This document shows, piece after piece, positions 27,740 to 46,044 of a DNA stretch of 64,000 nt. Under the pieces are notes generated by a model. That model searched no databases. It was not told the origin of the DNA and was given only the letters and a program-made list of their open reading frames with translations. Source of the DNA: Chamaea fasciata (Eukaryota; Chordata; Aves; Passeriformes; Sylviidae); NCBI GenBank assembly GCA_029207755.1, contig JARCOQ010000005.1, positions 48,077,563 through 48,141,562 of the forward strand. Direction: 5' to 3'. Positions within the stretch are counted from its first letter, which is position 1. Each line of letters opens with the position of its first letter. A program made the translations under genes and the position numbers.

Positions 27740-29650
27740 TCAAACATCAGACTCAATACTGGAGAGTTTCTCATAAACATGCCCGTTGCTGGAGCCATTG
27801 AAAGCCCTGGGGTTTTTGTTGTTAGGCACACAGGGGTTGGACTGGTTCCCTATACAGATGTCCTTCTGGAAACGGGCTGGCACAGCCCCATGAAGGGCTG
27901 AGACCACCGGCTTGTTGGTGGTGACAATGGCTCGGAAGTCTGGCCTGGCTTTGGGCCCTCCTGCCACCACAGGCTGCCTGAAGAAATAAGATTTGCTGCC
28001 GTGGAGCAAGCATTGGTCATCCCCAAAAGTGGGGATGAAAGGGTTTTGGGTGACCCGGTCAGGGTAGAGCGACTTGCTAAGCATGTAGCCCCCACTGCTG
28101 CCGGGGTTGTTGTGGTGGTGGTAGCTGGTGGCGGGCACTGAGGACTTGTTGTTGGCAAAGGTGGTCTCACTGGCTGGCATCTCAAACATGTGGGCGTAGG
28201 GGCTCCCCTCCAAAAAGCGGCCCTTGTCCTTGAGGCTGACGCTGCGGGGGGCCAGGGCTGAGTCATCTTTCTGCAGGTCCACAAAGGTGTCATAGGAGTG
28301 CTGCCGGCGGAGTTTGTTGCGGTTCTTCTTCTGCACCTTAGAGGCAGAATTGGAAGGGCTCTGAGGATATTTGGACGAGGAGGTGGCACTGGTGGCCACG
28401 GGCACAGGGGCAGGCGGCTGGTCCAGCTCTTGAAGTGAGTTGTCCTCACTGATGTCATACAAGTTGCCTGCTTTCTTGCAAGCCTCACAGCGGATGCAGG
28501 CCTGGCGGGTGGAGTTCTGCCCCACTGTGGTTGGCGTATAGTTGTGCAGCTTAGAAGGGCAACTGCGGCAGAAATTAGCCCCGGTCCGGTCTTCCCAGTC
28601 TAGATTGGTCAGGTTCTTCTCCCACGGCGCTGGGACTCCACTCACAACGCCATGCTTGTGCTCATTGCCTCCACCAAACTCGCCTGAGCCATGCTTGTGG
28701 TGGGCCCTGTTAGTGCAGGATCCACCCCCTCCTCCTCCTCCCGTGTCACGCTTAAACTCATCTCCCCTTTCTTTGTAGATATCTGTCAGGTCCACATGTT
28801 CCCAGTGCGGTGAGTTCTCCTTGGTCCGGAACTGGTCAAGGTAGAAGTCCCGTAGCCCTTCCTTGTCCCTGAAGTAGCGCTTGTGGTCAGGTGAGCGGGG
28901 CGGGCGCCGGCGGTAGGCCAGCTCTATCTCATCAAATTCCCTCCGGGACTTGGCGGAGGCTGGGCGCTTCTTCAGGCTGTCCTTGTACTGCTGCTTCCGC
29001 CTCTTGGCTGCATTGCCCTCAATGTTGCCATAGGTGACCGTGTGAGTGGAAATGTCAGAGACATCCGAGCGAATCAGGTCGTCGTGGGTCCCACTGCCCC
29101 CGTAGCGATCACTCTTGAAGGAGAACTTACCATAAAGGTCACCCAGCTGGCTGTGCTTGGCAGGCGGTAACCCCAGGTCCAAGGGTTTCTTCCCAATGGA
29201 GCGCGACTGGGCATTGAAGGGCGGGTTGTCACAGTCATAGAGCCCATCAATGGAGCTGGTGCTACCAATGCTATGGGGGCGGTGGTGGTGGTGGTAGTGG
29301 TCCTGGTACACATTGCTGTCCTTCAGCTGGAGATTGCCAAAGGTCCTTTCCACCTCACTAATATAGTCACTAAAGAGGTTCTCCTCGCAGGGGGGGTTGT
29401 TGTAGGATTTGCAGTCTGAGTGAGTGAAGCTGCGGCGGTGCTCAGAGATATCATAGACAGATGACTCGCGGCGGATAAAGTCCAGGGCACTCTGTGGTGA
29501 GCCATTGACCCCTGACAGGTTGGCCATATTCTTGGCTGTCCGAAGCAGGCGGAGGATGTTGGAATGGGTGTTGTTCATAGTTGCTGTGGGGGAGTTCATT
29601 GCTGACTGGCGTTCTTCAATGGCCACACCGTGGATGCAGCTGTAGATACC
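27740..29650 (-). CDS. GRIN2B: GRIN2B last coding exon: cytoplasmic C-terminal domain and stop
   Basis: This 1911-nt exon encodes 636 residues and a TGA stop (27740-27742). It starts with GIYSCIHG after the acceptor ctcatttcag. The human exon encodes 618 residues by my count, so this tail is about 18 longer. Recognisable sites, in order: Cys of IYSC (human C871); a His-rich stretch [15 protein letters not shown] (Src-family site, human Y1252); FCRSC then, 20 residues on, CIRCEAC, which is palmitoylation cluster [11 protein letters not shown] (Y1336); [10 protein letters not shown] with the CaMKII Ser (human S1303) at 28295-28297; YEKL, an AP-2 endocytic motif; and the terminal ESDV that binds PDZ domains of PSD-95-type scaffolds. 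Extra glycines at 28721-28741 are described separately. The tail directs synaptic anchoring and CaMKII docking. Confidence 0.99.
   Translation of the reverse strand, partial: GIYSCIHGVAIEERQSAMNSPTATMNNTHSNILRLLRTAKNMANLSGVNGSPQSALDFIRRESSVYDISEHRRSFTHSDCKSYNNPPCEENLFSDYISEVERTFGNLQLKDSNVYQDHYHHHHRPHSIGSTSSIDGLYDCDNPPFNAQSRSIGKKPLDLGLPPAKHSQLGDLYGKFSFKSDRYGGSGTHDDLIRSDVSDISTHTVTYGNIEGNAAKRRKQQYKDSLKKRPASAKSRREFDEIELAYRRRPPRSPDHKRYFRDKEGLRDFYLDQFRTKENSPHWEHVDLTDIYKERGDEFKRDTGGGGGGGSCTNRAHHKHGSGEFGGGNEHKHGVVSGVPAPWEKNLTNLDWEDRTGANFCRSCPSKLHNYTPTTVGQNSTRQACIRCEACKKAGNLYDISEDNSLQELDQPPAPVPVATSATSSSKYPQSPSNSASKVQKKNRNKLRRQHSYDTFVDLQKDDSALAPRSVSLKDKGRFLEGSPYAHMFEMPASETTFANNKSSVPATSYHHHNNPGSSGGYMLSKSLYPDRVTQNPFIPTFGDDQCLLHGSKSYFFRQPVVAGGPKARPDFRAIVTTNKPVVSALHGAVPARFQKDICIGNQSNPCVPNNKNPRAFNGSSNGHVYEKLSSIESDV
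28721..28741 (-). repeat. In-frame GGN run coding for seven glycines in the GluN2B tail
   Basis: On the coding strand this is four GGA codons followed by GGG, GGT and GGA, encoding seven consecutive Gly after KRDT and before [10 protein letters not shown]. The human protein has VSGGGPCTNR here as I recall. A second small glycine-rich addition ([12 protein letters not shown]) follows about a dozen residues later. The run is pure enough to be a coding microsatellite and could vary in length between individuals or species. Confidence 0.9.
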
Positions 29651-31761
<2,111 letters not shown>

Positions 31762-32431
31762 TTAGATAATCCTGCAATGGCTGAAGAGCTCAAAGTGGGG
31801 CAGACTGAAAGCAAGAAGCTGATCTAATGTTATTTCCAGTCTCCACATTCTTTTTCCACATCTACAACATCCATAAAATATCCCAACTTCCCTTTGATGA
31901 GGGCAAGTGCCATTTGTCACAGGAAAGTCAATAGGTTTTTTCCACAGCCTGGTATTAGCCATAACAAGCTGTACAACAGTACAACGCTATGACACTTGCT
32001 GGATGTCTACACTGAGATCCTGAGACAGTTGACCACCAGATGACTGAAAACCTGGCCTCACAAACATCCACTTTCATTAAGTCAATGAAGGGAAAAAATA
32101 GTGACTGATGGTGGTAGACAAAAATTAATCTCTTCTAGTTGAAAACATTGTATGCTTCCAACTTGGAATCAAAATATTGATTGTTTCAATCAAAATTTTT
32201 TCCCATTATATCCATAGCTCATTAAAACGAGGTGCAATGTTCCAAAAAATATTTGAGTGATTTTACTTGTTTTTCTTCTCTTCAATTTTGTCCAAATTCA
32301 ACAATTCCAAGGGCTTTGACCAATCAAAAACTTTTCTAACTTGTATCAGCTAGGAGTAAATATTCTGTACTCTAATTTCATACATCACTTACTACCATTA
32401 TGGTACTTTCATGAGGGGTGAGAGAGAGGTA

Positions 32432-32455
32432 AACACACACACGCACACACACACA
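32432..32455. repeat. CA microsatellite
   Basis: (AC)n with one G interruption, in the intron before the M4 exon. Confidence 0.85.
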
Positions 32456-32748
32456 TTGAGACATTTAGAACAAACTAATTTTGCAGGATGACAAATTGTT
32501 TCATGTTGTTAGGAAAGTTAGTTTTTCACATTTTCTGTCTCCAGTCCACTGTCAGGGGAAAAAAATCCATACATTTAAGTAGTGCTATAACAGACTCTTT
32601 GAAGCTTTGTGGAGAACTTACGTCCTTCTCTGAAATAATACATACTAGGCTTTTTAAGAAACAGAACAAACTGTCAGGTGGCCAATTTTCAGAAGTATGT
32701 CCAAGTTATTTTCTTTCCATGATAATCCTTATGTTATTTTCAGATTTC

Positions 32749-32766
32749 GGGGGGGGGGGGGGGGGG
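32749..32766. repeat. Poly-G run (18 bases)
   Basis: An uninterrupted G homopolymer on the plus strand. Length calls at such runs are often unreliable in assemblies. Confidence 0.85.
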
Positions 32767-33511
32767 AAGAATACTTATAAATAAAATAACCTGTGAATTT
32801 TATTTATTCATAAAAAAAGGACACAGGAAAATGTAATGTGAAATGGAAAGACAGGAAAATACTTCCTAAGAAGGAATTTCTTTTCCCATGAACAATTTTT
32901 GGTAATACTAGCAATTTCTCATTAAATTAAGAGGTGAACTAGGTAACCATAATCTTCTAATTAAAAACCCATTCCAAAATATGCTTCTGAGTCTCAAGTT
33001 CTTCCTTAGGTTTGTTTTGTTTGGGTTTTTATTTTTGGGTTACGGAAAACCTGATCTAACTCTTTCATCCAGAAATATTTATCCATTAGTTCTCTAAACT
33101 CCGCATGGATTGATCCTGTATAGAGCTATAAAGTATGGAATAACCACAGACAGTCTGGTATAATTAGAGGGCTTGGTCATGGCAAAACCTCAAAGCTACT
33201 GAAAAATTTGCACCAGAAATCTTGTTTTTACAAGACATTCCTCCCATAAGATGTTTTTCAAACACACATCTGAGCTTGTTCTATGAATACTTTAGTGCTT
33301 TTGGCACTGCTTTTGATGATATCGCTACCCTGCATCAACAACATGAAAGAAGTAACATCCTCGCGTTTTTGGTGTGTTGCCTCTAAAAAAACCCCATTAA
33401 TAATTCCATGTTCTCAACTCACATCTGAAGCACCAGAGGTAGAAACTTCAATTTCTTACATGCAAAACTCAGCATTTCTTAGTAAAATTCCAGTACTTCT
33501 TTTCCTTGTCA

Positions 33512-36589
<3,078 letters not shown>

Positions 36590-36750
36590 CCAGTTTTCAG
36601 CGAGAACAGTGCATCGTCCACCCCCCTCTGATTGAACTTCACCATGTAGCTGTGCATTTCAGGGTAGTTGTTGCGAATGTTCCTTTCTGTGCTGCCGTTG
36701 GGAACTGTCCCGAAGCGGAAAGGGGGTGAGAAGTCATTTGGTTTCTGGAA
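36590..36750 (-). CDS. GRIN2B: GRIN2B exon: first S2 segment (agonist-contact GST)
   Basis: This 161-nt exon starts in phase 0 with [11 protein letters not shown] after the acceptor gtctcttcag. It ends with ACTGG before the donor gtgagg, human-equivalent residues 671-724. [19 protein letters not shown] carries the Ser-Thr pair (human S690/T691) that binds the gamma-carboxyl of glutamate. The second half reads [19 protein letters not shown] followed by LFSLKTG. Compared with the human protein as I recall it, this contains A700P, A704S, G707V and L719F, an unusual density of changes for a region that is nearly invariant in mammals. Reading frame and splice sites are intact, so this is not a broken exon. 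Confidence 0.97.
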
Positions 36751-39700
36751 CTGAAGAGACAGAAAAAAGGAATATTTTTCACAGTCCTTCAGACTGAAGC
36801 AGTCATCTGGTTGGGAGAACATCGGAAGGTTGATCTGATTTTATTTTGCTATCATGTAGAAAACATAATTGAGGAGATATCATATTTCCCTGTTTTCAAA
36901 CATGAACATCTCCTGTTAATGCCTAAGAAACAAGAAGTAAATCTGAGCAAGCTGCTCTTTTTCTCTACTCTGGATTAACTGCATTAAATAGTCAGCGATC
37001 AGAGATTAAATAGGAGGTTAGATAAAAGGAAAATGTAACAGTGGTGCTGGAATACAGTCAAGAAACAGTTTCCAATAAAGTCTATGCAATGTGCTTTTTA
37101 TCTGCGAACTGTCATTTAGTTCCTAAGAAGTATCTTTTTCAGCTCTGTGAATGCCTTTACATTTCCTGGTTCTGACAGAGGTAGAAAAGTAATTAATGAG
37201 GAGAGATGCCTCTCAACACACTTCACACCCACTTCACCAAACAAATGATCAGCTTCAAAGTTTTGGGCAAATGCCCCAAATAAAATGTTGTTAGTGGCTG
37301 CAGGTTACTAGTAACATTTGATACCCAGAACAGAGCTGGCAGAACACTCCAAAGTTTTGCTGCTCAGAAGAAATACATTCATCATAACATTCCCCCATGG
37401 CTGCAAGCCTGTGAGATTTCATATGCCACTTGCTTAAGTCATAATCAATTCTCTCTGGGATTTTTTGAGGAGTAAAATCAAGACTGCTTAAAACCCATAG
37501 AACCAGAAGATGAGAAGGAGCACAGAACTATAAACCAGGAACTGAATAAGCAGTAAAGAAAAACAATGCAAAGGGAAGTTAAATGGAAGGAAGCCTCCTC
37601 CTCCTCCCTGGACATATCAAGCAGTAGCTTGCCTGGTGTTATTTCCCAGCTGTGACCATGTGTTTCTATGACCCTGAGAAGCACACTGACAACGTGCTAA
37701 TGGTCAGACCAAAACCATTTAACAGCAGGAGTGCATCTGGTACATGAATTTTGCAGTCAAGCACTGCCACCTTCTTCAGGGCTGAAATCTACAGATAGTT
37801 CTAGCTTAAAATACATGCAGATGAGCCTTGTTCTTGAACTCTGCTTAAAGCCATTTTGGAACTTGGTAAACTCAACTGAAGAGGCCAGAGCCCCTAAAGC
37901 AGTGTATCTTGTTCACATCTCAGCCATGAGGACAGCCAGATGTTGGGTCTGTGGATAGGTGAACACACTGTTCACTTGTTTCTGTTTACCAGTCAATCTA
38001 TCTCTCCAGTTTGAATGGCAAGATGGGCTAACTTGTATGTGCATGTGAGTGAGAGAGAACGCATATCCTACTGCTTTAAGCAAAAAAACCCCACTGGGGC
38101 TGTTTTTCTGAGCTCAGGTTAGTGCATCACCAACAAAAGAGAAGTTTCACATAGCATAAAACAGACAGTAAGGTGTCTCTTAGAAATTGGTCACACGCTC
38201 TAGGGAGGAAGACAAACTCACAGCTATCAAAGACTTTAATGAAAGCAAACTTTGATGGGAGAAAAATCACCACAGCATGCTAAAATTATTCTTTTTTACT
38301 AAACTGATTAAAGCAGCAGCCTAGGGGACCCAGCACAAGGAGGGCACTGCCATGCCAGACACAAAGAAACACAGTCTCTCCCCTGACATGCTAAACCAGG
38401 AGATTGCAGCGTGGGCAACTTGCTTCTCCAGAGGCTGCAGAATCCCACCTTGAAGGCATACAGGACATTCCCATTCCCACAGAGCCCTCCAACATAGTAC
38501 AGTCAACAGGAGAAGCATCAAGCAGGCCTGACCAACATTTGTGTGACTGAGTTTTGGCATGTCCATTTTATACCTCTACCCTCCATTCCCAGCAACACAA
38601 CCTCTACTCTTGTCTGTTACCATCATGATGTGTACAAACTGGGGTAAGAAGGATTATGAAGTCAGGCATTTCCCTGTGATAAGGGAAATAATCCCAACTC
38701 CGAACTACCTTTTGTCATCACTCTATTCCAGAGCCCATAATAGCAGCCACAGGTGCAAAGACCCAAATTTCATTTTTAATCTCCTGGGCAATCAATAAAT
38801 AAATGAAAACATTTCCCTTGTAAGAAATAACTGTTTCTGGCAACTGGAAAAGCACATTTCTAGAGAAAGAAGTCAGGTTGATGACTTCTACAAATTCTCA
38901 TCCTATTCATTCACTCACTAATCCTTACCTCCTCCTCATTCCCTAGTCAGAACAGATCTTCAGATACAAATTACTCTCCACAGACCAACAAGCACACACA
39001 CTTCAGCAATAGCTTGGTGAACAGCAAGACAGGAAACGATATGAAAGGATTCATATGGGGCCCACACCGGACAATTTTAGTTGGGTACCACTCCTCTTGA
39101 GTGCCCAAGAAGAACACAGATCCCCAGCTAACTTAGCTTAATGTTTACAAAGCTGAAAGTAACCAATGTCTAGCTGACTCCACAGTTGATGCAGCCAGAG
39201 ATATGGAGCTACTTCTCCATATTTGGGAAGTAATAGCAGTAGATGCATGCAGCTTTCTGATAGGAGATAGCAGTTCAAAAATACCCTTGTGTGTTTCTTG
39301 GCAGTAAATGGGCACAGCTCAATCCAGGGTTAAAGGGATCTCCAGTGAGCTCTCCAGAATAAAAAGCTTTTGCATCATTCTGAACTAACTTCTGTCCCAC
39401 ACAGCTCATACTGGGGGAACAAGAAGACATGTGAACCTTCCCGGAAAGTTCATGGGACAGATGGGGAGGAAGTGTGTCCTCTCCTGCCAACACAGTGGAG
39501 CAACTGGAGATCAACCAGAAGGAGAAAAGTTAATTGACAGATGGTCAAACAGTTCAGTAAGGAAAGCCACTTGTTTGATTTCTCCCAGGGGCTGGGACCG
39601 TGGGCCTGGATTGTAAGTATCATCCCCAGGGAAGCAGGGCTCTTTGGCAGATGGGCCTATAAAGAGTCTGAGACATGAGGGAGGAGCTGATGCACAGTGC

Positions 39701-42700
39701 AGGGGCCATTACATGGAGGAAGCCTGTGGAGAGATAATCTCAATGCTGCAGTGAACACTGACAAAGGAATTAACCACAGATATGGACAGAAAGGGTCAGA
39801 ATGCAAATGAATGAGACAACTGTCCCATTATTTAATGCAAATATTTCTCCTGTCAGAGTCCTAAGTCCCAACTAAGTCACTCCACTCCAGGCATCTGTGA
39901 AGAGGAGTCAAAAAAAGGAGAGGAGAGCAAAAAAAAAAATGTGGTGGTAATAGGGGAAGGGAAGTTAAGCAACTACATCAGTTGCTGAGAAAGCCCAGCT
40001 GTACAGGGTCCATATTTGTAGGAGCTCCATGTTACACTTGCCTGTAGCAGACCTGTCCTGCTGCCCAGCTTTATCCATCTCAAGGAGTAACTGCCTGTGA
40101 GGGACCCAGCAGGGCTCACCTACAGTCCTGTACCAAAGAGCCCCAGGCAGAGATGTATCTCACTTGCATCCTCCCACTCATTCACAGTGGAACCTCTGTT
40201 GTGAGATGCTCCCCTGTTACGTACCCAAGATGATGTGCGCATCCTCTCACCCATGAAAGAAGTCCCAATTACTTTACATCAGTTGTGAAGGTGGAGGCCA
40301 GAGATGGGGGTGGAAAGCAGATACCAAGGATGCCTGAAAGGCTGGGGTAGCTCTGGGACATGAGATATCTATGTTTGGAGCCCAGTGGCTGCCTGCCTCT
40401 TCAACCCCTCACTCCACAAACTGAAATCAAGAAGCACTAAGTGCAAAGCAGACCCCAGCTTTGGAAAAGTAACCTCTCAGAGTCAGACAGCAGAAATCTT
40501 CCTTCTCTGGAAAGCAATAAACACACAGGCTGGGAGCTGTTAGCACATTCAGGGGGAGAGCTCCTTTGCCACTCCCCTCCACATCTCGCCATGAGAGCTG
40601 TCAACAGCAGCAGTGAAAGCGGGTTTAAGTGACTCGGCTGGCAGAGCTGTTTCATTAGCAATTTGGAGCCATGCCGTGCAGAAAGCAGCATTGTTCTCAG
40701 ATGTTCAGATATCAATCTGCATAATGAAACAGGTGATAGGAGCTCTTCCCATTCATGCAGCAGCAGTTGGAGGGGATTTAGAGATGAGGGGAAGGGGTTA
40801 TGTCTAATTGGCCACAATTAATTTGATGAGAAATTTTTTTCAATAAATTGTCTATCGCCAAATGGATCCTACAGAAAAGCACATCTGCACTTATTTATCT
40901 GCCTGATGCAGGCCCTGTTTACACTGTAAAGTGTTTGCCAATAGCATTGAAAGCAGTTTCCCAAACTCAGCAAGCTCTTGCAACAGAAAGGCTCTTTTTT
41001 ATCAGCCAATCTACTTTTACACTGCTTAAAAAACCCTAAATCAATCCACTGCTGAATAACATAATGAGCTGGCAGAACCTGGTGCAAGGGTGCGTGTGTG
41101 GGTGTAGTGCTTTACCCTTTAACAGCTTCTCTTGGAGAGCTCCTTACACTTTGTAAGGCCCAGATGACCAGTTAAAGGTTTCTACCACAGGAAGCTCCAC
41201 AGCTCTGACCCATCAAACTAAGAGCCACAAATTCAGCTCCTCTGCTAGCTGCAAGTCCAAAAGAGCTTAAGCCCATATTAGAGCTCACTTCATTTATCCA
41301 AAAGTAAGTGCCAAGCTGAGATGCCTAGGGAATTTCACCCTGGGAACTGGTCTCTCATAGCCCCGTGTCAAATTTTCCCGCCACCTGAGGGTAGTTTGGA
41401 CACTCCAGTACACCTAAAATAGCTCTAGACATCTACATCAGCCCAAATGAATCTAGCCACTGGGCCACTAAGCCCTCAGGACATCTTCTCCCACCGAAAG
41501 TACAGGAAGCCAACCACTATGGTTATCAGGACACCTGAAGTGCCCACCACCCTCCTAACGTATAACCTCTTTGCATTGCCGAAACATCCTTGGTTGTCTC
41601 CTCTTGTTCTGGTCCAGCTGCACGTCACTGCAGTCAGCTTGCACCTTTCTTCATTGCCTGAAAATTCAACCAGGCTGTTTGCACAAGAGCTTCCTTCAGA
41701 ACCTTAAAAGTTGAAGAGTGGGTCAGTGGTTTTCAGGTCCAACTGAGGTAGCTCTGTGCCAGTACCTAAGTCCTGATAGGCTACCCATGTCCAGGCAGCA
41801 TGTCTTGCCCTAGCTGCCTTCTATGTCCTCTATGTTTCAGCCAGGAAATTAATTACTTCACAGATAGTGGATGAGTCTCAAAGAGAAAAAGCTTTTTTTT
41901 TTTCTTATCACCAAAATACATAACTTTTGTCCCCAAGCTGCACCATGAACAATGCCACAGAATCACAAACCTGGATTTGACCCTGAGAAGATGTCTCTTC
42001 CACCTCTGTCTCTCCAGTGAGCCTCTCCTGGATAACACCATTCCTGACAGCTCTTAATCCAGGCCAGCGTGGAAGATGGCTGGTGCTGGAGACTCCTCCA
42101 TTCCCTGGACAACGCCCACCAGAGCTTTACTACTAGAAAGCTCTTCCAGGTATCTGAACTAAAGCCTTCCAGCTGCAAATACATCTGCAATATTTTCTGT
42201 TATCTTGTCCATGGTCAGGGAAATCCAAACAGTTTCTTCTTCTCTGAAAGTGCATTTTATGTTTTTCAAGACCATTGTGCTGCCTCTTCTCCCTGTTCTT
42301 TCACTGTAGTGAAAGAAGCCTGGTTTCTTTAGTCTTTCTTTGCAAGCTGTATTATATGGATCTGCAACCATTCTTGCTGTTGTCCTTTGGCTATATTCTG
42401 TAGGTCTTTGCTTGACTTACCTTTGGTTGGTGAACATGCTCTCCACCATATCAAGAACAATCTGATCAAGACCCAAAGATGCTGAGAGAATTTTACAGTA
42501 AAAAACTTGCAGTAAGGCAACACAAACGATGATAGTGAGAGTTCATGCTCATTATCACTCTTTTCAGGGCCTCTCTATATTTTTTTCTGTTTTGTCTATC
42601 CTTCATTTTCAGCTTGCAAGTTCTTCAAAGCTGCAACTCTGCCCTGATCTGCATTCAGGTAGTGATCAGTTTGTTTCTGGAATGTCAATCATCACTGCCA

Positions 42701-43911
42701 GCACCATCTTCAGGGTTTTTACTGTATTCTTTTCTTTACGCAGCTTGGATTGTGCACATAGGCACAATCCACAAACCCATGCCCCAAGTCACCTGCCCTG
42801 GTAGAGGAGGTGCCCTGCAGATTTTGAGCACAGAGTTTGCAACTGTTGGTGGTATGGCGCTGTAGGCGCTTTAAAATCAACAAAATTGCATCCCAGCTAG
42901 GAGAGTGCCAGCCCAACAGCAGAGGCAGAAAATCATATTGCAGACCTAAATCTTAGCACTGGTTCGAGTCTGTGAGGAGAGCAGACTAAAGTGACTGTGC
43001 TGCTCAATCTCTATTATTAATGACTCTCTTGTACAGATACTTCTTGAGATTCATTCCTAAAGCATTCCTCTCTCCTCTGCACAGTCAGGTAGTTTTGACA
43101 TTACAGACATTTTTTATTTCCAAGGTGGAATTCTCAGCCATTTCTAAGTGACTATAAGTTTTCAGACCATCCTTTTACCCTAGCTCTTTTCAGTTCCCTC
43201 CTGCATTCCCTCACAATAACATTCACTGCCTCCTCAGCAGTGGCTGGGACCCCTCACAGCTCTGAATCCAGCTGCCACAACAACTCTTCCTGAAACCTCC
43301 GTTTCTTGTCTTCATTAGTCACACAACACATCTTGATTTATAAAGAAACAAAAAAAAAGGAAGCTAAAAAAGGGGACCGAACAGCACCAAATCCAATATG
43401 TCAGTTTTGGGAGGGCATCAAATTACCTTGTGCTTCCTCAGACTTTGACTTTGTGGTTTATCTTATTATTCAGTACCCAGTGATGTTTCAAATTCTCTGT
43501 CTTGCTTTGCATAGCACTTTCACTCATGAATTGGTGATAAATCCAAGAAAGGAGTTATCAGTTAGTGCAGCTGACTGCAGTGAAGTTGGCAAAGAATACA
43601 ATTAAAGTCCCTTTTAAAGGAAGATGTAGTGTGGGTCAGACCCACAAACAAAAAAAGAAAAATATCTATGAATGTCTGTTGGTGAAATATGGACACATGC
43701 AGGTCAGGAAAGGGAACAGAGCAACCTATTGACAATGTAAAGGTGACGGGGGCAGGTGAAAGCAAAAGAAAAGAGTTCAAATATAGCAACTTCAAAAATA
43801 GTTGTCCTTGCAAAATAACTGAGATGAAAGCAGAGATCCAATTGGTGGAAGAAGCCTCCATCACATGCAGTTATTGCCAGAGCAGTGCACACAGTAGGAT
43901 TGTGCAGCCTC

Positions 43912-43977
43912 TTTGCAAGCTCAATTGTTATGTACAGTGTGCCAGCTTTGCAAGTTGGACTGTTGTGTACAGTGTGC
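43912..43977. repeat. Imperfect tandem duplication, 31-bp units, period 35
   Basis: TTTGCAAGCTCAATTGTTAT with its continuation to 43942 is repeated at 43947-43977 with 26 of 31 bases identical by eye. Both copies end in GTACAGTGTGC. Confidence 0.75.
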
Positions 43978-46044
43978 ACATAGCAGGAGACTGAAAATCT
44001 TGGGCAGTGCTGCATCATCCCAAACAGATGGCATGTTGGGGATCCCATGTCTTCCATAAACACACCTACTTGTGCATGCTGCCACCACACTGCCTTTATG
44101 CTGACCCAAGCATTACAGATACACCCAGTCTGAGGAGCCAGACCATCACATACAGATAGAGTCCACCCACTACCAGCAACCAGGAGTCTTCTGGGTCAGC
44201 CAAGTGTGTGAACATTATCCAGGCTCTTTGCAGTTTCTCCACCCAACAGGTAATATTAAAGCCTTAAATATTCCTCAGGACACATTTGGCAGTATATAGG
44301 CTTCAAGTCACTGTTAGGAGTCCCTCGAGCTTGACCAGAAATCTGTAGTGCAATCACCAAGCTTCATCAGTCAGAGCCAAAAGCTGCTTGCACAGCTCAA
44401 GTGTTAGTACGTATGATATCAGAACACCACAGCTGTATCTGTTGCAATGAAGGGCATTATGAAATCATAGCTATGGTACGCTTAACTTTTGGTTGCATGC
44501 ATGTAGAGGATGGAGATCATTTGTTTATCCAGCATCAAATCATGCCACGTATTTCATTCTTGAAGGTCAGCTTCTTTGGAAGCTGAATACTGTGGGACAA
44601 AAGGTATCTACTGAATAATCCCAGGCAAACACAAAAATTTGTGAGGCAGAAAGATGCCACTTACTACATTGATGTTAATATCATTAGGTGTGTAGATGTT
44701 CATTCAGAGGGAGAAAATTAACTGATTAAAAAGACCTTGAGAGGAGAGGTGACAGCTAAGTACAGAGGAATTTGAAATCTGCTTTGTTTTCACATGAGAC
44801 AGCTGGTTAACAAATTATGATATACTCTGAGAAATTCAGAGTATTCAGAGTAGTTTGGTGGGGAAGGAATTCCATTTTTCACCCATTTTCACTAACAAAG
44901 GAAGGTCAGATCCTCCTGTCTTCTGAGTACTAACAGCCAGTCTACTATTATGTGGGTACTGTTCACTGGGCAGCAGGGTGAAACCCTGCACAAGCCTGGC
45001 AAGCCTCCAAAAGACTTCACAGTGGCCAGAATTTTCATCCAAGCAATTTTTAAAGCTTAGTAATCACATCAGTGCAATTTCTTAAGCACGTGTGTAGGCC
45101 AGAGAGGCAAAGCAAAAAAGCAGGGCATTACAGACAGAGCAGCACCCTCCCAGTGCTGGGAGATAATGCCTTCCTTTAACCTTCTGATGAAAGCTGCGGC
45201 CTACCTGCAAATGAAAGACACTGAAATGAAAGCCATATCACTCCCCTGTGAGTCCTGGGGCACTGAGCTTCACCTGAAATAAACAAGTCTACTGGGCCAC
45301 TGAGACTTAAGGGAAGTTTGACCTTGAGTAGCCAAAGGCCTGGCAGAAGATGAGCTTCTTTCCATGCAGTGAAGTAAAAATGCCTGGAAAGATACAACCT
45401 GCCAAATATTTATCAAGTATATGTATGTACATATAACTCCAAATGTGATGGTCACTAGGCATCAGGAATGAAAGTGTGGGAGTACAGCTGTTGTATTTTT
45501 TTTTTTAATCCCGTAGATCTCATACTCCCATCCCTTCCCCACTAGTAATTCAGCCCTGATCATTCAGTTAAAGGAGGCCAGCTCTCATCTCTCAGGCTGC
45601 CAAATTTTGGTGGCAGGACCATTGTCTTTTATTTGACTGCAAAGTGCCAAGTACATTTATGGCACCATATAAATAATAAATAAAAATATTCATTGTTTCC
45701 CTCTCCGCTGACTTATACTGATGTGAGAAGCAGGACAATCCTTTGCTTCCCTCTCTCCCTCTCCCCCTTATGTAACTCTCCAAAGACAGCTTTTTCCAGA
45801 CTGCCGAGCAATTAGCACAGAAGCAACCAAATTTAACCACTACCTCCAAAGGGGGATAGCTCCAAGAGCTGGTGAAAAGGCAGATGAAAAGAAAGGGTCA
45901 GTGGTGGCCAAGGCCTGGGAAAGGCCAGAATGCTGTGCAGGGGAAATGCAAAAGCTGCAAGCTAAGGACTATGCCATGGCCCCAATCACCAAAGTCCCTC
46001 ATCCAGCGACTCTCATCTGTACCTCAAACAAAGCCCAGGGGTTT

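Noticed and set aside
27822..29505. Overlapping open frames in other frames of the C-tail exon (for example 27850-28488 minus)
   Set aside because: They are out-of-frame shadows of a GC-rich coding exon whose true frame matches GluN2B throughout.
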